64,000 nucleotides of DNA, taken from contig JAMPHT010000004.1 of NCBI GenBank assembly GCA_023663285.1, positions 1-64,000 of the forward strand, read 5' to 3'. Source of the stretch: Bacillota bacterium (GTDB lineage Bacteria > Bacillota > Clostridia > Lachnospirales > Lachnospiraceae). The notes below the pieces were generated by a model, which saw nothing but the letters and a program-made list of their open reading frames with translations, searched no databases and was not told where the DNA came from. Below, piece after piece: positions 15,596-23,944 of the stretch (position 1 is the first letter of the stretch; each line of letters starts with the position of its first letter). A program made the translations under genes and the position numbers.

Positions 15596-17788
15596 TCACA
15601 GTTCCTCAAACACCGTATCATAAGGCGCGATGGTCAGCGTCCTGTCTCCCGCCTGCGTGGGGATCGTGGCAGTCTGCTCCCTGTCGCTGTTATTGATGAC
15701 TACCAGCTTCCCGCTCTCAGGGTAATAGGCGCATTCCGTGTACAGATTATCCGTCATGTACAGGCCCCTTAAGCCCTCTCCCCCCGCATAGCGTATCAGA
15801 TGATAGAGCAGCCGGGTATTCTCCAGGCTCATCTGGAAGGAAGCCAGATAGATACCCTTGCCTGCCCCAAAGGAATTGACGGTTATCACAGGCTTTTCGC
15901 CCTCCGCCATGAGCACTCTTGCCCTTCCGTCCGTCAGATACAGGTTTTCTCTTGACTTAAGGGCTGCCCCCGTCGGGATCATATCCGCAGGAATACCATC
16001 CTCACAAACGCCATCCGCCGCACTGCTTCCGCCCTCTACCTCAAAGCTCCAGCGTCCATGACAGACCTTTGCGCCGGTATCCTCGTCGATCCCAAGCACA
16101 TGGGCCATGCGGAAATAATTATCATAGCCTTCCACTGCGGAGGGCTCGTTCACGCCCAGGAAAGTCCCGCCCTTATGTACCCATTCCGTCAGGATAGTCA
16201 CCAACTCGTCATCCTTCCAGCTCTCGCCGCCGCTCCATGCGCTTCCTGCGTAACCGGCATTGATGACCACATCCACATCCTGCAGCGCCCCCTGCTTCAC
16301 ATCCTCAAAGGAAATGAATTTCACATCCACGGGCAGCCCCGACAGGGCTTCATTCACATGGATCAAATCGTGCATATAAGTCTCATGGAAGTGCCCGGAC
16401 AAAGTCCAGGAGCGCAGCGCCCCCCAGCTGTGGAGGACCGCCACCCTGGTCCGGATGGCATAGGGCTTTCCTGCATCATGGAAGGAACGTATCAGCCTGA
16501 ATTCGTCGGACACCTTTTCAATATAATCGCAGAAATCCGGGAAATCCTCCACCAGATGAAGGTAGCCCCCCAGCCCTATCCTGTCGATCTTTGCACGAAG
16601 CAGCGCACGCCGCACACTGTTCCAGTATTTTTTCGCATCCAGGGTAGGATCCCCTCCCTCTGTGAAGGTGGGCGCACCCCCCAGCCCCACGGGGAACAGA
16701 TAAGGGTGGAGACGCAGTTCATGGGTGGGCACGTCCACCCCCGCGCAAAGTCTCGCCTCGTATCCCGAAAAGACGCACTTGATCAGCCCGTCAAAACCAA
16801 ACTCCCCGAATCTCCCATTATAAGGCTCCACTCCCACCCAGCTGTCGTCGTAAAAGACATAGGCTTTCTTGCCGTAGCTGTGGACCATGTCGATCAGCTG
16901 CTTGCCGAAGGAGATCACAAAATCATTGATAAACGCCATCCAGTCCGCCTTGCGCTGATTTCCCGGCATATGGGTCACATGAAGCCGTCCCTTGTTGATA
17001 AAGTCCTCCGCCGTCATGGAATAACCGTACTTTGCCGCGAACTCATCCAGCGCCAGGTCGCTGACGGTGTAATCATAGGAACCCCAGTCGGAGAACAGAT
17101 GGCGGTTCCTCTCGCTGCTCCCCCAGATCCACACAAAATTGTAAAACATGGAGGTAAAGCGCACCACCGTGGTGTCCGGATGGGTCTCGCACCAGTTCTT
17201 CATCCAGCCCAGCATATACGTCTGTGTCTCCGGATACCTGGGGTCGATCTGCATCAGATGCTCCTTATCCCAATGATTGGTGGTGTGATTGTACATGGAG
17301 ATCTCTTCCCAGATACGGTATGCCAGGAAACTGACGGTATATTTATGAAAGGGCGTACAGCCGCTGATGGTCACGCTGCCGCTGTTCTTATCATAAGCCC
17401 AGCTGCCGTCCTCTACCTTCTCATTGGCGGTGCGGTCATAGACCTCCCAGTATTTCATTGCTCTCTCACTGTCATTGACCCGAAACTGCTCCTCAAAAAA
17501 GCTCTCCAGCAGGCCGACGCACAGCTGACTGCCCTCCGCCACTGCCGCCGGTGTGCAGAGAAAGGTCTGCTGCAGCTTGTCCTGATTTTCTTTCGCCCAC
17601 TCATTATGGTCGCGGATAATGCAGATGGTGGAGTAAATACCGTAGCCGGCGTGTACGATCTCATCCGACAGCACCGTCCCGTCGCTGTCCCTGATCACAT
17701 CTGCTCCCCACTTTTCCGCCATCTTTAAGGTCAGGGCCTCATACCCGGACTCTCCCGGAAGCGTAAATCCCCCTTTTTGTTTCGACAT
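15596..17788 (-). CDS. GH112 phosphorylase (galacto-N-biose/lacto-N-biose or Gal-beta-1,4-Rha type)
   Basis: GH112 enzymes phosphorolyse beta-galactosides to galactose-1-phosphate and a free sugar. This 730-residue protein is full length: a TIM barrel with the catalytic aspartate in VFYDDSWVGVEPY (Asp314/Asp315), then GFDGLIKCVFSGYEARLCAG, ELRLHPYLFP, and a flavodoxin-like C-terminal part (VVINAGYAGSAWSGG). Two specificities are known: galacto-N-biose/lacto-N-biose (mucin, milk) and D-galactosyl-beta-1,4-L-rhamnose (Clostridium phytofermentans). The adjacent GH105 and SGNH genes point to rhamnogalacturonan, so I favour Gal-Rha, by context only. It is cytosolic, with a perfect AGGAGG ribosome site and 63 bases after the SGNH stop. 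Confidence 0.93.
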   Translation of the reverse strand: MSKQKGGFTLPGESGYEALTLKMAEKWGADVIRDSDGTVLSDEIVHAGYGIYSTICIIRDHNEWAKENQDKLQQTFLCTPAAVAEGSQLCVGLLESFFEEQFRVNDSERAMKYWEVYDRTANEKVEDGSWAYDKNSGSVTISGCTPFHKYTVSFLAYRIWEEISMYNHTTNHWDKEHLMQIDPRYPETQTYMLGWMKNWCETHPDTTVVRFTSMFYNFVWIWGSSERNRHLFSDWGSYDYTVSDLALDEFAAKYGYSMTAEDFINKGRLHVTHMPGNQRKADWMAFINDFVISFGKQLIDMVHSYGKKAYVFYDDSWVGVEPYNGRFGEFGFDGLIKCVFSGYEARLCAGVDVPTHELRLHPYLFPVGLGGAPTFTEGGDPTLDAKKYWNSVRRALLRAKIDRIGLGGYLHLVEDFPDFCDYIEKVSDEFRLIRSFHDAGKPYAIRTRVAVLHSWGALRSWTLSGHFHETYMHDLIHVNEALSGLPVDVKFISFEDVKQGALQDVDVVINAGYAGSAWSGGESWKDDELVTILTEWVHKGGTFLGVNEPSAVEGYDNYFRMAHVLGIDEDTGAKVCHGRWSFEVEGGSSAADGVCEDGIPADMIPTGAALKSRENLYLTDGRARVLMAEGEKPVITVNSFGAGKGIYLASFQMSLENTRLLYHLIRYAGGEGLRGLYMTDNLYTECAYYPESGKLVVINNSDREQTATIPTQAGDRTLTIAPYDTVFEEL

Positions 17789-17851
17789 CTTGATACCTCC
17801 TAAAATCCTATCTTTCTCGATTCCTATCTATTTCCACTGCCATCGGACAGA

Positions 17852-19717
17852 TCATATCCTCATCCTGCGGCACAGCTCCACCGCCTCTCCTCTGGAAATG
17901 ACGCGGCTCAAGTCCTCGCTGCCGTCCTCTGTAAGCAGGCCGATGGCGCAGGCCGCCCGGACAAAGCTGCGGACAGTCTCATCACAGCTGCCGTCATAGG
18001 CGCAGGGACGCTCCCCCGGCAGCTTTTTCCTGCTTTTACAGGCATTCACTGCAAGCACCAGAAATTCCTTAAGCGTCACCTCCCGCTCCGGGAAAAAGCA
18101 GCCATCTTCCACCAGGCTTTCCTCTATCATACCGTTCTGGTAAGCGCATTCCACGGTCCCCGCATACCATTCATGCCCCACCACATCCTTAAACATATCG
18201 TTGTACACATTGGTGGGGAAGAACCTGGCCGTCTTGATAAGCATATCCAGCACCGCCGCCCGATTTGCCGGGGCTGACAGCTCCCCCACCTCGGAAAGAA
18301 GCGCCTCTCCCCCTGCGGGATCCGCCAGATTTTCGTATATGGCAGGCTTCACCGGAAGGACGATCTCCTCCGCCGGCTCCCATGTCCCAAAGCCCTCCGT
18401 CACATATCCCGCCAGCAGCCTGTAGGCCCGTTCCCGATGCCCTGCACAGACGCGGGCGATCTCACCTGCCACCAGACCGGCCATATAATAAGCGCCATAA
18501 TCATTGCTGTGAGTATAATCATTGGGAAAATAGTAAGGCTTGGCATTCTCCAGCCCCTGTGCCGTCACAAAATCCCTGCTGAGCCTGTGCAGCTCCAGCA
18601 CCGGCACTTCAAAAGCCTCCCCGATCTCACGGCATACCCCGGCATACTCCGCCAGCAGATCGTTATAGCTGCCGTCATTGCCCCTCCAGGTGTTTCTGGC
18701 AAGAGGCGTTACCAGCACAGGATAAGCTCCCTTGTCCCGACACTCCCCAATATACCTTTTGAGATTGACAGAATACCCCTCTCTTGCCTTCAGCTCCTCC
18801 AGCTTCTGGTCATTGTGGGCAAACTGGAAAAACACATAGTCTCCGGGCTTTACATACCCCTCCACGATAGCGTAATGCCCCTCGCTGCGGAAGCTTTCCG
18901 TAGTAAGCCCCGAATGGGCGTGATTGGAGACCGCGATCCCGGTATCGAGATAAGCCGGGAGCATCTGTCCCCAGCCGGAATAGCTTGTTCCCGACGCATA
19001 AGGGTATTCCGCGCTCTGGTCCGTCACCGTGGAATCTCCTGCTATGTACAGGGTGGGACACTCTGCTTCCTCCACCCGGATACCGCTGATGCGGGGTCTG
19101 TCCCCTAACACGGTGATATCCAGCGTCCTGTCGGAAAACCGTTCCGTATGCCCTCTGGGTACGATATCGCACACGTTCACCGTCATAGTATGAGTGAAGG
19201 TCCCCGCAGGAATATCCCCATAATAGCCCAGCCTCCTGGGTCCCGTAAAGATCAGCACATTCTTCATAGGGGCAGGACTGCATATGGTGACCCTCACTCT
19301 GTAATTGCCCTGGCGGGGCACATCCAGCTTAAAGGAAAGGGGGATCCGCCTGTGCTCACCCTGGGGCTCTTCCCCGGCTTTCTCCGCCAGAGAGGCAACT
19401 ATGGCTTCAGAGTCCAGAAAGACGCCCTCAGCGTCCTCCTGAAGCTCTGAAAGATCTTCCTTCTGATACCAGTATACCGTGTCAAACGCCCCATTCAGCT
19501 CCGGTATCCGCAGCCTCTCCTGCTCCCGCCTGTTCCTCTCCGTCACAAAGCCAAATCCACGATCCGGACTGTACAGGTCCGAAGCCGTCACGATCCTGTC
19601 CCCCTTATCCCGGATCTCCGGCCGCCTGCAGCAGCTCTCTCCCATATCCGGCGGTCCACTGCGGCTGTCACCGGCATTCGGCATCCCTGCGCCGAACACA
19701 AAGCTCTTCCGAAACAT
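17852..19717 (-). CDS. SGNH esterase, rhamnogalacturonan acetylesterase-like, with C-terminal SLH-like repeats
   Basis: The SGNH core (about residues 220-430) contains YIAGDSTVTDQS (nucleophile Ser229), NHAHSGLTTESF, FQFAHND (301-303) and the catalytic Asp400/His403 pair in NDYTHSND, the pattern of pectin (rhamnogalacturonan) acetylesterases. Residues 50-215 form a beta-rich N-terminal domain. Residues 480-621 read as two SLH-like repeats (FKDVVGHEWYAGTVECAYQNGMI, FFPEREVTLKEF). SLH repeats normally anchor proteins to the cell wall, yet no signal peptide is visible. I place the start at 19717, one base after the GH105 stop with GGGCGG ahead. The longer frame (to 19870) merely reads through GH105. 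The likely job is deacetylation of imported oligosaccharides. Confidence 0.85.
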   Translation of the reverse strand: MFRKSFVFGAGMPNAGDSRSGPPDMGESCCRRPEIRDKGDRIVTASDLYSPDRGFGFVTERNRREQERLRIPELNGAFDTVYWYQKEDLSELQEDAEGVFLDSEAIVASLAEKAGEEPQGEHRRIPLSFKLDVPRQGNYRVRVTICSPAPMKNVLIFTGPRRLGYYGDIPAGTFTHTMTVNVCDIVPRGHTERFSDRTLDITVLGDRPRISGIRVEEAECPTLYIAGDSTVTDQSAEYPYASGTSYSGWGQMLPAYLDTGIAVSNHAHSGLTTESFRSEGHYAIVEGYVKPGDYVFFQFAHNDQKLEELKAREGYSVNLKRYIGECRDKGAYPVLVTPLARNTWRGNDGSYNDLLAEYAGVCREIGEAFEVPVLELHRLSRDFVTAQGLENAKPYYFPNDYTHSNDYGAYYMAGLVAGEIARVCAGHRERAYRLLAGYVTEGFGTWEPAEEIVLPVKPAIYENLADPAGGEALLSEVGELSAPANRAAVLDMLIKTARFFPTNVYNDMFKDVVGHEWYAGTVECAYQNGMIEESLVEDGCFFPEREVTLKEFLVLAVNACKSRKKLPGERPCAYDGSCDETVRSFVRAACAIGLLTEDGSEDLSRVISRGEAVELCRRMRI

Positions 19718-19718
19718 A

Positions 19719-20771
19719 TTACAGCGCACCGCCCTTCGCAATGCCCTCCGAGGCATACAGGGAAGCGAAGAACGACAGCACAAGCCCCTGGCCCCAGCCC
19801 TGGATCCATGCCTTGGGTATGCCTCTGTAGCCCTCTCTGTCCCGCATGACTGCCGTGCCGCCGGACACATTCATCACCTTGCCGTCCCCGCTGATGTTTT
19901 CCAGCAGTCCCTTTATGGACTTATTGATATACTTGATGTGGAGGGGATTGCCTCTCTGCAGCATGGCTGCCGCGATCCCTGCGGATGCGGAGATCTCCTC
20001 ATAGGATTCCTCGTCGTCCAGCACGGTCCGCCACAGCCCGTTCTCCGTCTGGACCGTTTTTAAGGCCGCCAGCTGCTCGTTCAGGGAACCGGTTATGTCT
20101 ATGAATTTGGGATACAGATAAGCCTGGGGAAGCAGCCCGCCCACCCTCGACATGGTAAAGGCAGCCCAGGCATTTGCCCTGCCCCAGTAAATGCCGGACA
20201 TATGATCCTTTGCAATATTATCATAGCCGTGATAATAAAAGCCGCTGTTTGGATCCTGCAGATATTTGATATGCCAGTACCACTGATTCAGCGCATCATC
20301 TATCAGCTCCTGATCCTGATTCATAACGCCCACCCGCAGCATCAGAAGGGCCGCCATAAAGAGCGTATCCGCCCAGGCCTGCTCCGGGAAATCGTTGTTT
20401 GCGGAAACCGTGTGCTGCAGCACATTGTCTCCGAAGCGTAGGGCGTCCTTTTTCAGATATGCTATTTTGCTCATCAGGATATCATAGTATTTCTGTTCTC
20501 CCGTAGCCCTATATAAGGTCACCAGGCAGTGGCCCATAGCGCAGGCGTTCACCGTCCACACCGGCGGCAGGCCCAGTTCGATCAGTTCATCCACCCTGTC
20601 CCTTAAAAGCGTCAGGTATTCTTCCTTCCCCGTCTTTTCATAGGCGTCCCCAACGCCGTAATAAGCCACCCCGCAGGGCCACTCCCAGGTCAGATCCATG
20701 TTCATGGTCTTTTTTACAACCTTGTCGATCACCTCTTCCACCTGCTTTTTGTCATACTCCAGCTTGACCAT
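19719..20771 (-). CDS. Unsaturated rhamnogalacturonyl hydrolase, GH105
   Basis: GH105 enzymes hydrate and release the 4,5-unsaturated galacturonic acid left at the non-reducing end of oligosaccharides by pectate or rhamnogalacturonan lyases, as with YteR and YesR of Bacillus subtilis. The 350-residue (alpha/alpha)6 barrel has the typical NNDFPEQAWADTLFMA segment with candidate catalytic Asp135, plus GIYWGRANAWAAF and GIPKAWIQGWGQG. There is no signal peptide. AAGGAGG directly precedes the ATG at 20771. The longer upstream frame only translates the leader and a palindromic repeat, so I rejected it. It is the first enzyme gene after an extended -10 promoter and defines the locus as pectin-related. 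Confidence 0.93.
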   Translation of the reverse strand: MVKLEYDKKQVEEVIDKVVKKTMNMDLTWEWPCGVAYYGVGDAYEKTGKEEYLTLLRDRVDELIELGLPPVWTVNACAMGHCLVTLYRATGEQKYYDILMSKIAYLKKDALRFGDNVLQHTVSANNDFPEQAWADTLFMAALLMLRVGVMNQDQELIDDALNQWYWHIKYLQDPNSGFYYHGYDNIAKDHMSGIYWGRANAWAAFTMSRVGGLLPQAYLYPKFIDITGSLNEQLAALKTVQTENGLWRTVLDDEESYEEISASAGIAAAMLQRGNPLHIKYINKSIKGLLENISGDGKVMNVSGGTAVMRDREGYRGIPKAWIQGWGQGLVLSFFASLYASEGIAKGGAL

Positions 20772-20801
20772 ACTACCTCCTTCTCCTGCTTTCCGCTCCC
20801 A

Positions 20802-20836
20802 ACAACAGAATTCCTGCTTTGCGAAAATCCTGTTGT
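20802..20836. repeat. 35-bp palindromic repeat, copy 2
   Basis: This matches copy 1 at 368-402 at 27 of 35 positions. The arms ACAACAGAAT / ATCCTGTTGT pair with one mismatch. The T-to-C change at position 5 is matched by A-to-G at position 31, preserving a pair. It lies in the 5' leader of the GH105 transcript. Confidence 0.7.
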
Positions 20837-20885
20837 CATGAATGAGCCGCACATCCTGCCGCCGTTTCCTGTCCCGAATAAGATT

Positions 20886-20914
20886 ATTATACCATAATTT
20901 TCCAAAAGCCAATA
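20886..20914 (-). promoter_or_regulatory. Promoter of the GH105-GH51 operon (extended -10)
   Basis: The minus strand reads TGGTATAAT, a perfect -10 with a TGn extension, and a weak -35 (TATTGG) 17 bases upstream. The leader of about 110 bases includes palindromic repeat copy 2. Confidence 0.65.
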
Positions 20915-20945
20915 CAATTATAAAAGATGTATTTTTAAAATTTTC

Positions 20946-20970
20946 GGCCCACCGGCAGAACCGGTGGGCC
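20946..20970. terminator. Strong GC hairpin between the binding-protein gene and GH105
   Basis: A perfect 10-bp stem (GGCCCACCGG / CCGGTGGGCC) with a five-base loop. It lies about 95 bases past the solute-binding protein stop. The T-rich tail is better on the plus side (GTTTCCTTTTG), but AAAATTTT follows on the minus side, so it may work in both directions. Confidence 0.6.
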
Positions 20971-21063
20971 GTTTCCTTTTGTGTGACGTCTGCACCCTGT
21001 GCAGCCTTTGCGCATCATGCCGTATTTGCACATTGTACACTCCGCGCACACTTACAGATTCAG

Positions 21064-22884
21064 TTAGTTTGCCTTCTGGTTGTCGGGAAGCTTTGTGGTC
21101 TTGCCGGCCTCATAGGCTTCCTTTCTCTGATCCAGGATCTCCTGATAGCCCATGTCCAGATACTCCTGCGCATACTTGTCATACAGAGCATCAAACTCTT
21201 CGGGCTTGCACATTACCAGCGCCTCCTTGAACTCAGCGTACTTCATCTGCAGATCGCCGCGGTACTCGTCCACAGCGCCGATGGATACTGCAAACGCTGC
21301 GTCACTGATAGGATAGCCCAGCTCAGCTCTCTTCACATTCAGCTCATAAGCTGCGATGATCTCATCCGTAAAGTCCTGAGGATAACCCTTGGGAGAATTG
21401 ATCCGGATATTGTCGTACATATCGCCTACGTTTCTCGCCTCGATTGCCACACACCAGTAGTCCTTGTTGCCGTTGTAGCCCTGCTTGTACTCGCCGTCGT
21501 AGTCGTTTACAGCCACCTCGAAGCCGTCTGCATCCAGGGTATAGGTCTCGCCCTCAACACCCCACTGCAAAGTGTGCAGATTTTCGGGCTCCAGCACCCA
21601 CTCAAGATACATCCATGCAGCTTTTACCTGATCCTCGGATGCATCCTTGGAGAAGCCGATGGTCATACCGAAAGGATTGTCCGCACGGGAAAGAGGATAA
21701 TCACCGGTCAGAGGATCCGCCTGGATCTTCCTTGCCTCATCCTCAGCGCTTCCGACAGTGTAAACAGCCAGCTTTGCATCCGGATTCTGGGCGTAGAAGT
21801 TATCCAGCAGCGCCATGGAAGGAGCCATATAAGCACCGTAAGAATATGTCTTGCCCGCATAGAAGTTTGCTTCTGCGGTAGTAGAGTCGATGGTATAAAA
21901 CTCAGGATCGGTGATGCCAAGGTTATAATCCTCATTCTGATATCTCAGAGACTTCTTATGAGGCTCCCAGCTGAAGGAAGGAATATTGAAATCACCGTAC
22001 ATTGCCCACTCTTCCTCATCCATGGGGAAGGTTCTTGTGCCATACACCTGCTCGCCGCCCTGAGAAGCGAACATTGCGCCTCCGCCGGGATGCGCCGCAA
22101 TACCTGCATCCTGAATCTTTTTCATAGCGTCCAGATATTCCTCACGGCCAATGGGAATATGGTCGTAGCCTACCTGCTCCAGCCAGTCCATACGGACGAA
22201 GGTGATGAAGTTAGGGTTGGTATTGTAGTAAGGCCGCTCCGCCAGAACGAAATAGGTCTCATCGTTCATCTCGGTGTAAACCAACTGGTTGTTCCTTACC
22301 ATAGCATCATAATAGTTCGGCGCCACCTGCTTGAAGGCATCCAGATCGATGGTCTGCAGATAGCCGTCCTCAGCCCAGGTCGCCAGCTTGTCGTAGTCGT
22401 ACTCCATCAGAATGGTGGGCAGATTCTGGCTGGACGCCAGCAGCGCATAGTCCTGCATTACCTGGCTTCTGCCGATGGGAATGAACTGCACCGTGATATT
22501 GTACTTGTCGCCGAAATTCTCCTGGATCCACTTGGTCCAGTAGTTATCCTTTACATCCGGGATACCTGCCTGGCCTCTGTCATACACGGGAATGTTTATG
22601 GTCACATTGTCCGCGAAGGCCGTCCAGCCCTCCATCCCTGCGGTGCCTGACCCGGTGCTGCTGTCGGACTCCTGGCCCCCCTGATCATCCTGACCGCCCT
22701 GGCTTTCCTGACCGCCCTGGCTTTCCTGACCGCCCTGGCTTTCCTGACCACCCTGACTTGACGGGGTGGAACCGGACTCGCCACTGTTTCCGCCGTCCTG
22801 GTTGCCACAGCCTGTCAGGACACTGAATGCCATGGCAGTGGTGAGAGCCAGCGTCAGAAACTTCTGAACTACTTTCTTCTTCAT
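21064..22884 (-). CDS. Extracellular solute-binding lipoprotein of an LplA/YtcQ-type importer
   Basis: A 606-residue ABC-importer binding protein. The signal peptide ends in the lipobox VLTGC (Cys26). A low-complexity linker of six-residue GGQESQ repeats (about residues 43-68) follows, then a large two-lobed type 1 binding domain (DNVTINIPVYDRG to the end). Close relatives in Bacillus (YtcQ, LplA) bind pectin-derived or complex oligosaccharides, which agrees with the downstream enzymes. AAGGAGG precedes the ATG. A 117-base gap after the permease gene holds a short inverted repeat (TGCAAT-TTC-ATTGCA), possibly for separate expression or mRNA processing. The transporter ATPase is not encoded here. 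Confidence 0.92.
   Translation of the reverse strand: MKKKVVQKFLTLALTTAMAFSVLTGCGNQDGGNSGESGSTPSSQGGQESQGGQESQGGQESQGGQDDQGGQESDSSTGSGTAGMEGWTAFADNVTINIPVYDRGQAGIPDVKDNYWTKWIQENFGDKYNITVQFIPIGRSQVMQDYALLASSQNLPTILMEYDYDKLATWAEDGYLQTIDLDAFKQVAPNYYDAMVRNNQLVYTEMNDETYFVLAERPYYNTNPNFITFVRMDWLEQVGYDHIPIGREEYLDAMKKIQDAGIAAHPGGGAMFASQGGEQVYGTRTFPMDEEEWAMYGDFNIPSFSWEPHKKSLRYQNEDYNLGITDPEFYTIDSTTAEANFYAGKTYSYGAYMAPSMALLDNFYAQNPDAKLAVYTVGSAEDEARKIQADPLTGDYPLSRADNPFGMTIGFSKDASEDQVKAAWMYLEWVLEPENLHTLQWGVEGETYTLDADGFEVAVNDYDGEYKQGYNGNKDYWCVAIEARNVGDMYDNIRINSPKGYPQDFTDEIIAAYELNVKRAELGYPISDAAFAVSIGAVDEYRGDLQMKYAEFKEALVMCKPEEFDALYDKYAQEYLDMGYQEILDQRKEAYEAGKTTKLPDNQKAN
22690..22757. repeat. 18-bp tandem repeat encoding GGQESQ
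   Basis: The plus strand repeats an 18-base unit (TGACCGCCCTGGCTTTCC) three times with degenerate flanking copies. On the minus strand it encodes the hydrophilic linker just behind the lipobox of the binding protein, so copy-number changes alter tether length without a frameshift. Confidence 0.85.
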
Positions 22885-23001
22885 ACTCTGTTCCTCCTTA
22901 AAACATTTTGTTAAGTAACTGCAATTTCATTGCAATATCTATAGCCACCTTTGCAGGATAACTACCCTTAATTCCCATAACGCTTCTATAATATAACGTC
23001 T

Positions 23002-23928
23002 TTATCCCTTCACGGAGCCGATCATAGCTCCCTTTACGAAATACTTCTGCAGGAAAGGATATACGATGATAATAGGCACCGTGGCAAACATGATCGTCGC
23101 CGCCTGGAGCACCTCCGGGGTGGTAGGCACTGCGGAGCCCTCCTGAGCTGCCGTGGACAGGGCCTCCTGGGCCGTGGACACCAGCAGATACAGCTTATAC
23201 TGGAGCATCCTCAAGTCCGTACGCATTCTCAGGTAATACAGGTTATCGCCGTAGCTGTTCCATCTGCCCACCGCGTAAAACAGGCCAAGAGTCGCTATGA
23301 TAGGCTTGCTCAGGGGCAAAATGATGTAACGGATGATCTGGAAATAGCTGGCTCCGTCCAGGAAAGCGGATTCCTCCAGGCTGTCCGGAATGCTGGAATG
23401 GAAATAGGTCTTCATCACCAGCATATTGTAGGCGGAATAAATACCCGGCAGGATCAGCACCCAGAAATTATCTATCAGCTTCAAATTGTTAAACAGCAGA
23501 TAGGTGGGGATCAGGCCTGCTCCGAAATACATGGGAAACACCAGCAGGAAGGTGATCGTCCTCTTAAAGGGAAGCTCCTTCTTGGAGAGGGGATAGGCGG
23601 CAAACAAGCACACAACCAACCCCAGCAAGGTAAACAGGACAGTAACGAATACACTGAAAATCATGGAATAAATCATGCTGCTGTCCGAAAACACCTGCCT
23701 GTAAGCCTCCGTGGTAAAGCCCTTGGGCCATAGCGTCACCTTCTGGGCGGACACATAGCTGTTGGAGGACAGGGACTTTGCCGTCACATGGATAAATGGC
23801 AGGATACAGGTCAGGCACACCAGCACAATGACAAACATCATGACGGCATCACTGAGACGAAACTTGTTTATGGCTCTGCTGCCGTCGCCGGCAGTGCTTT
23901 CTTCTACATCTTTCACTCTCTTGCTCAT
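23002..23928 (-). CDS. Carbohydrate ABC transporter permease, LplC/YtcP type
   Basis: A 308-residue inner-membrane subunit with six hydrophobic segments. The cytoplasmic EAA loop reads LEESAFLDGASYFQIIRYIILPLSKP, the docking site for the shared ATPase (MsmX-type, absent here). It pairs with the neighbouring LplB/YteP-type permease and the following binding protein. Starts at ATG 23928 (AAAGGAGG ten bases ahead) or GTG 23937 (site too close) are possible; I prefer the ATG. The gap to the upstream permease gene is only a few bases. In Bacillus this importer family serves rhamnogalacturonan and related oligosaccharides. Confidence 0.92.
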   Translation of the reverse strand: MSKRVKDVEESTAGDGSRAINKFRLSDAVMMFVIVLVCLTCILPFIHVTAKSLSSNSYVSAQKVTLWPKGFTTEAYRQVFSDSSMIYSMIFSVFVTVLFTLLGLVVCLFAAYPLSKKELPFKRTITFLLVFPMYFGAGLIPTYLLFNNLKLIDNFWVLILPGIYSAYNMLVMKTYFHSSIPDSLEESAFLDGASYFQIIRYIILPLSKPIIATLGLFYAVGRWNSYGDNLYYLRMRTDLRMLQYKLYLLVSTAQEALSTAAQEGSAVPTTPEVLQAATIMFATVPIIIVYPFLQKYFVKGAMIGSVKG

Positions 23929-23944
23929 TCTCTTCACCCCTCCT

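Noticed and set aside
16058..17728. Plus-strand frame of 556 codons opposite GH112
   Set aside because: Antisense shadow of the GH112 gene; low-complexity, no ribosome site and no domain.
20842..22650. Plus-strand frame of 602 codons opposite the binding lipoprotein
   Set aside because: Antisense to a lipoprotein with signal peptide and tandem repeat; it shows no family.
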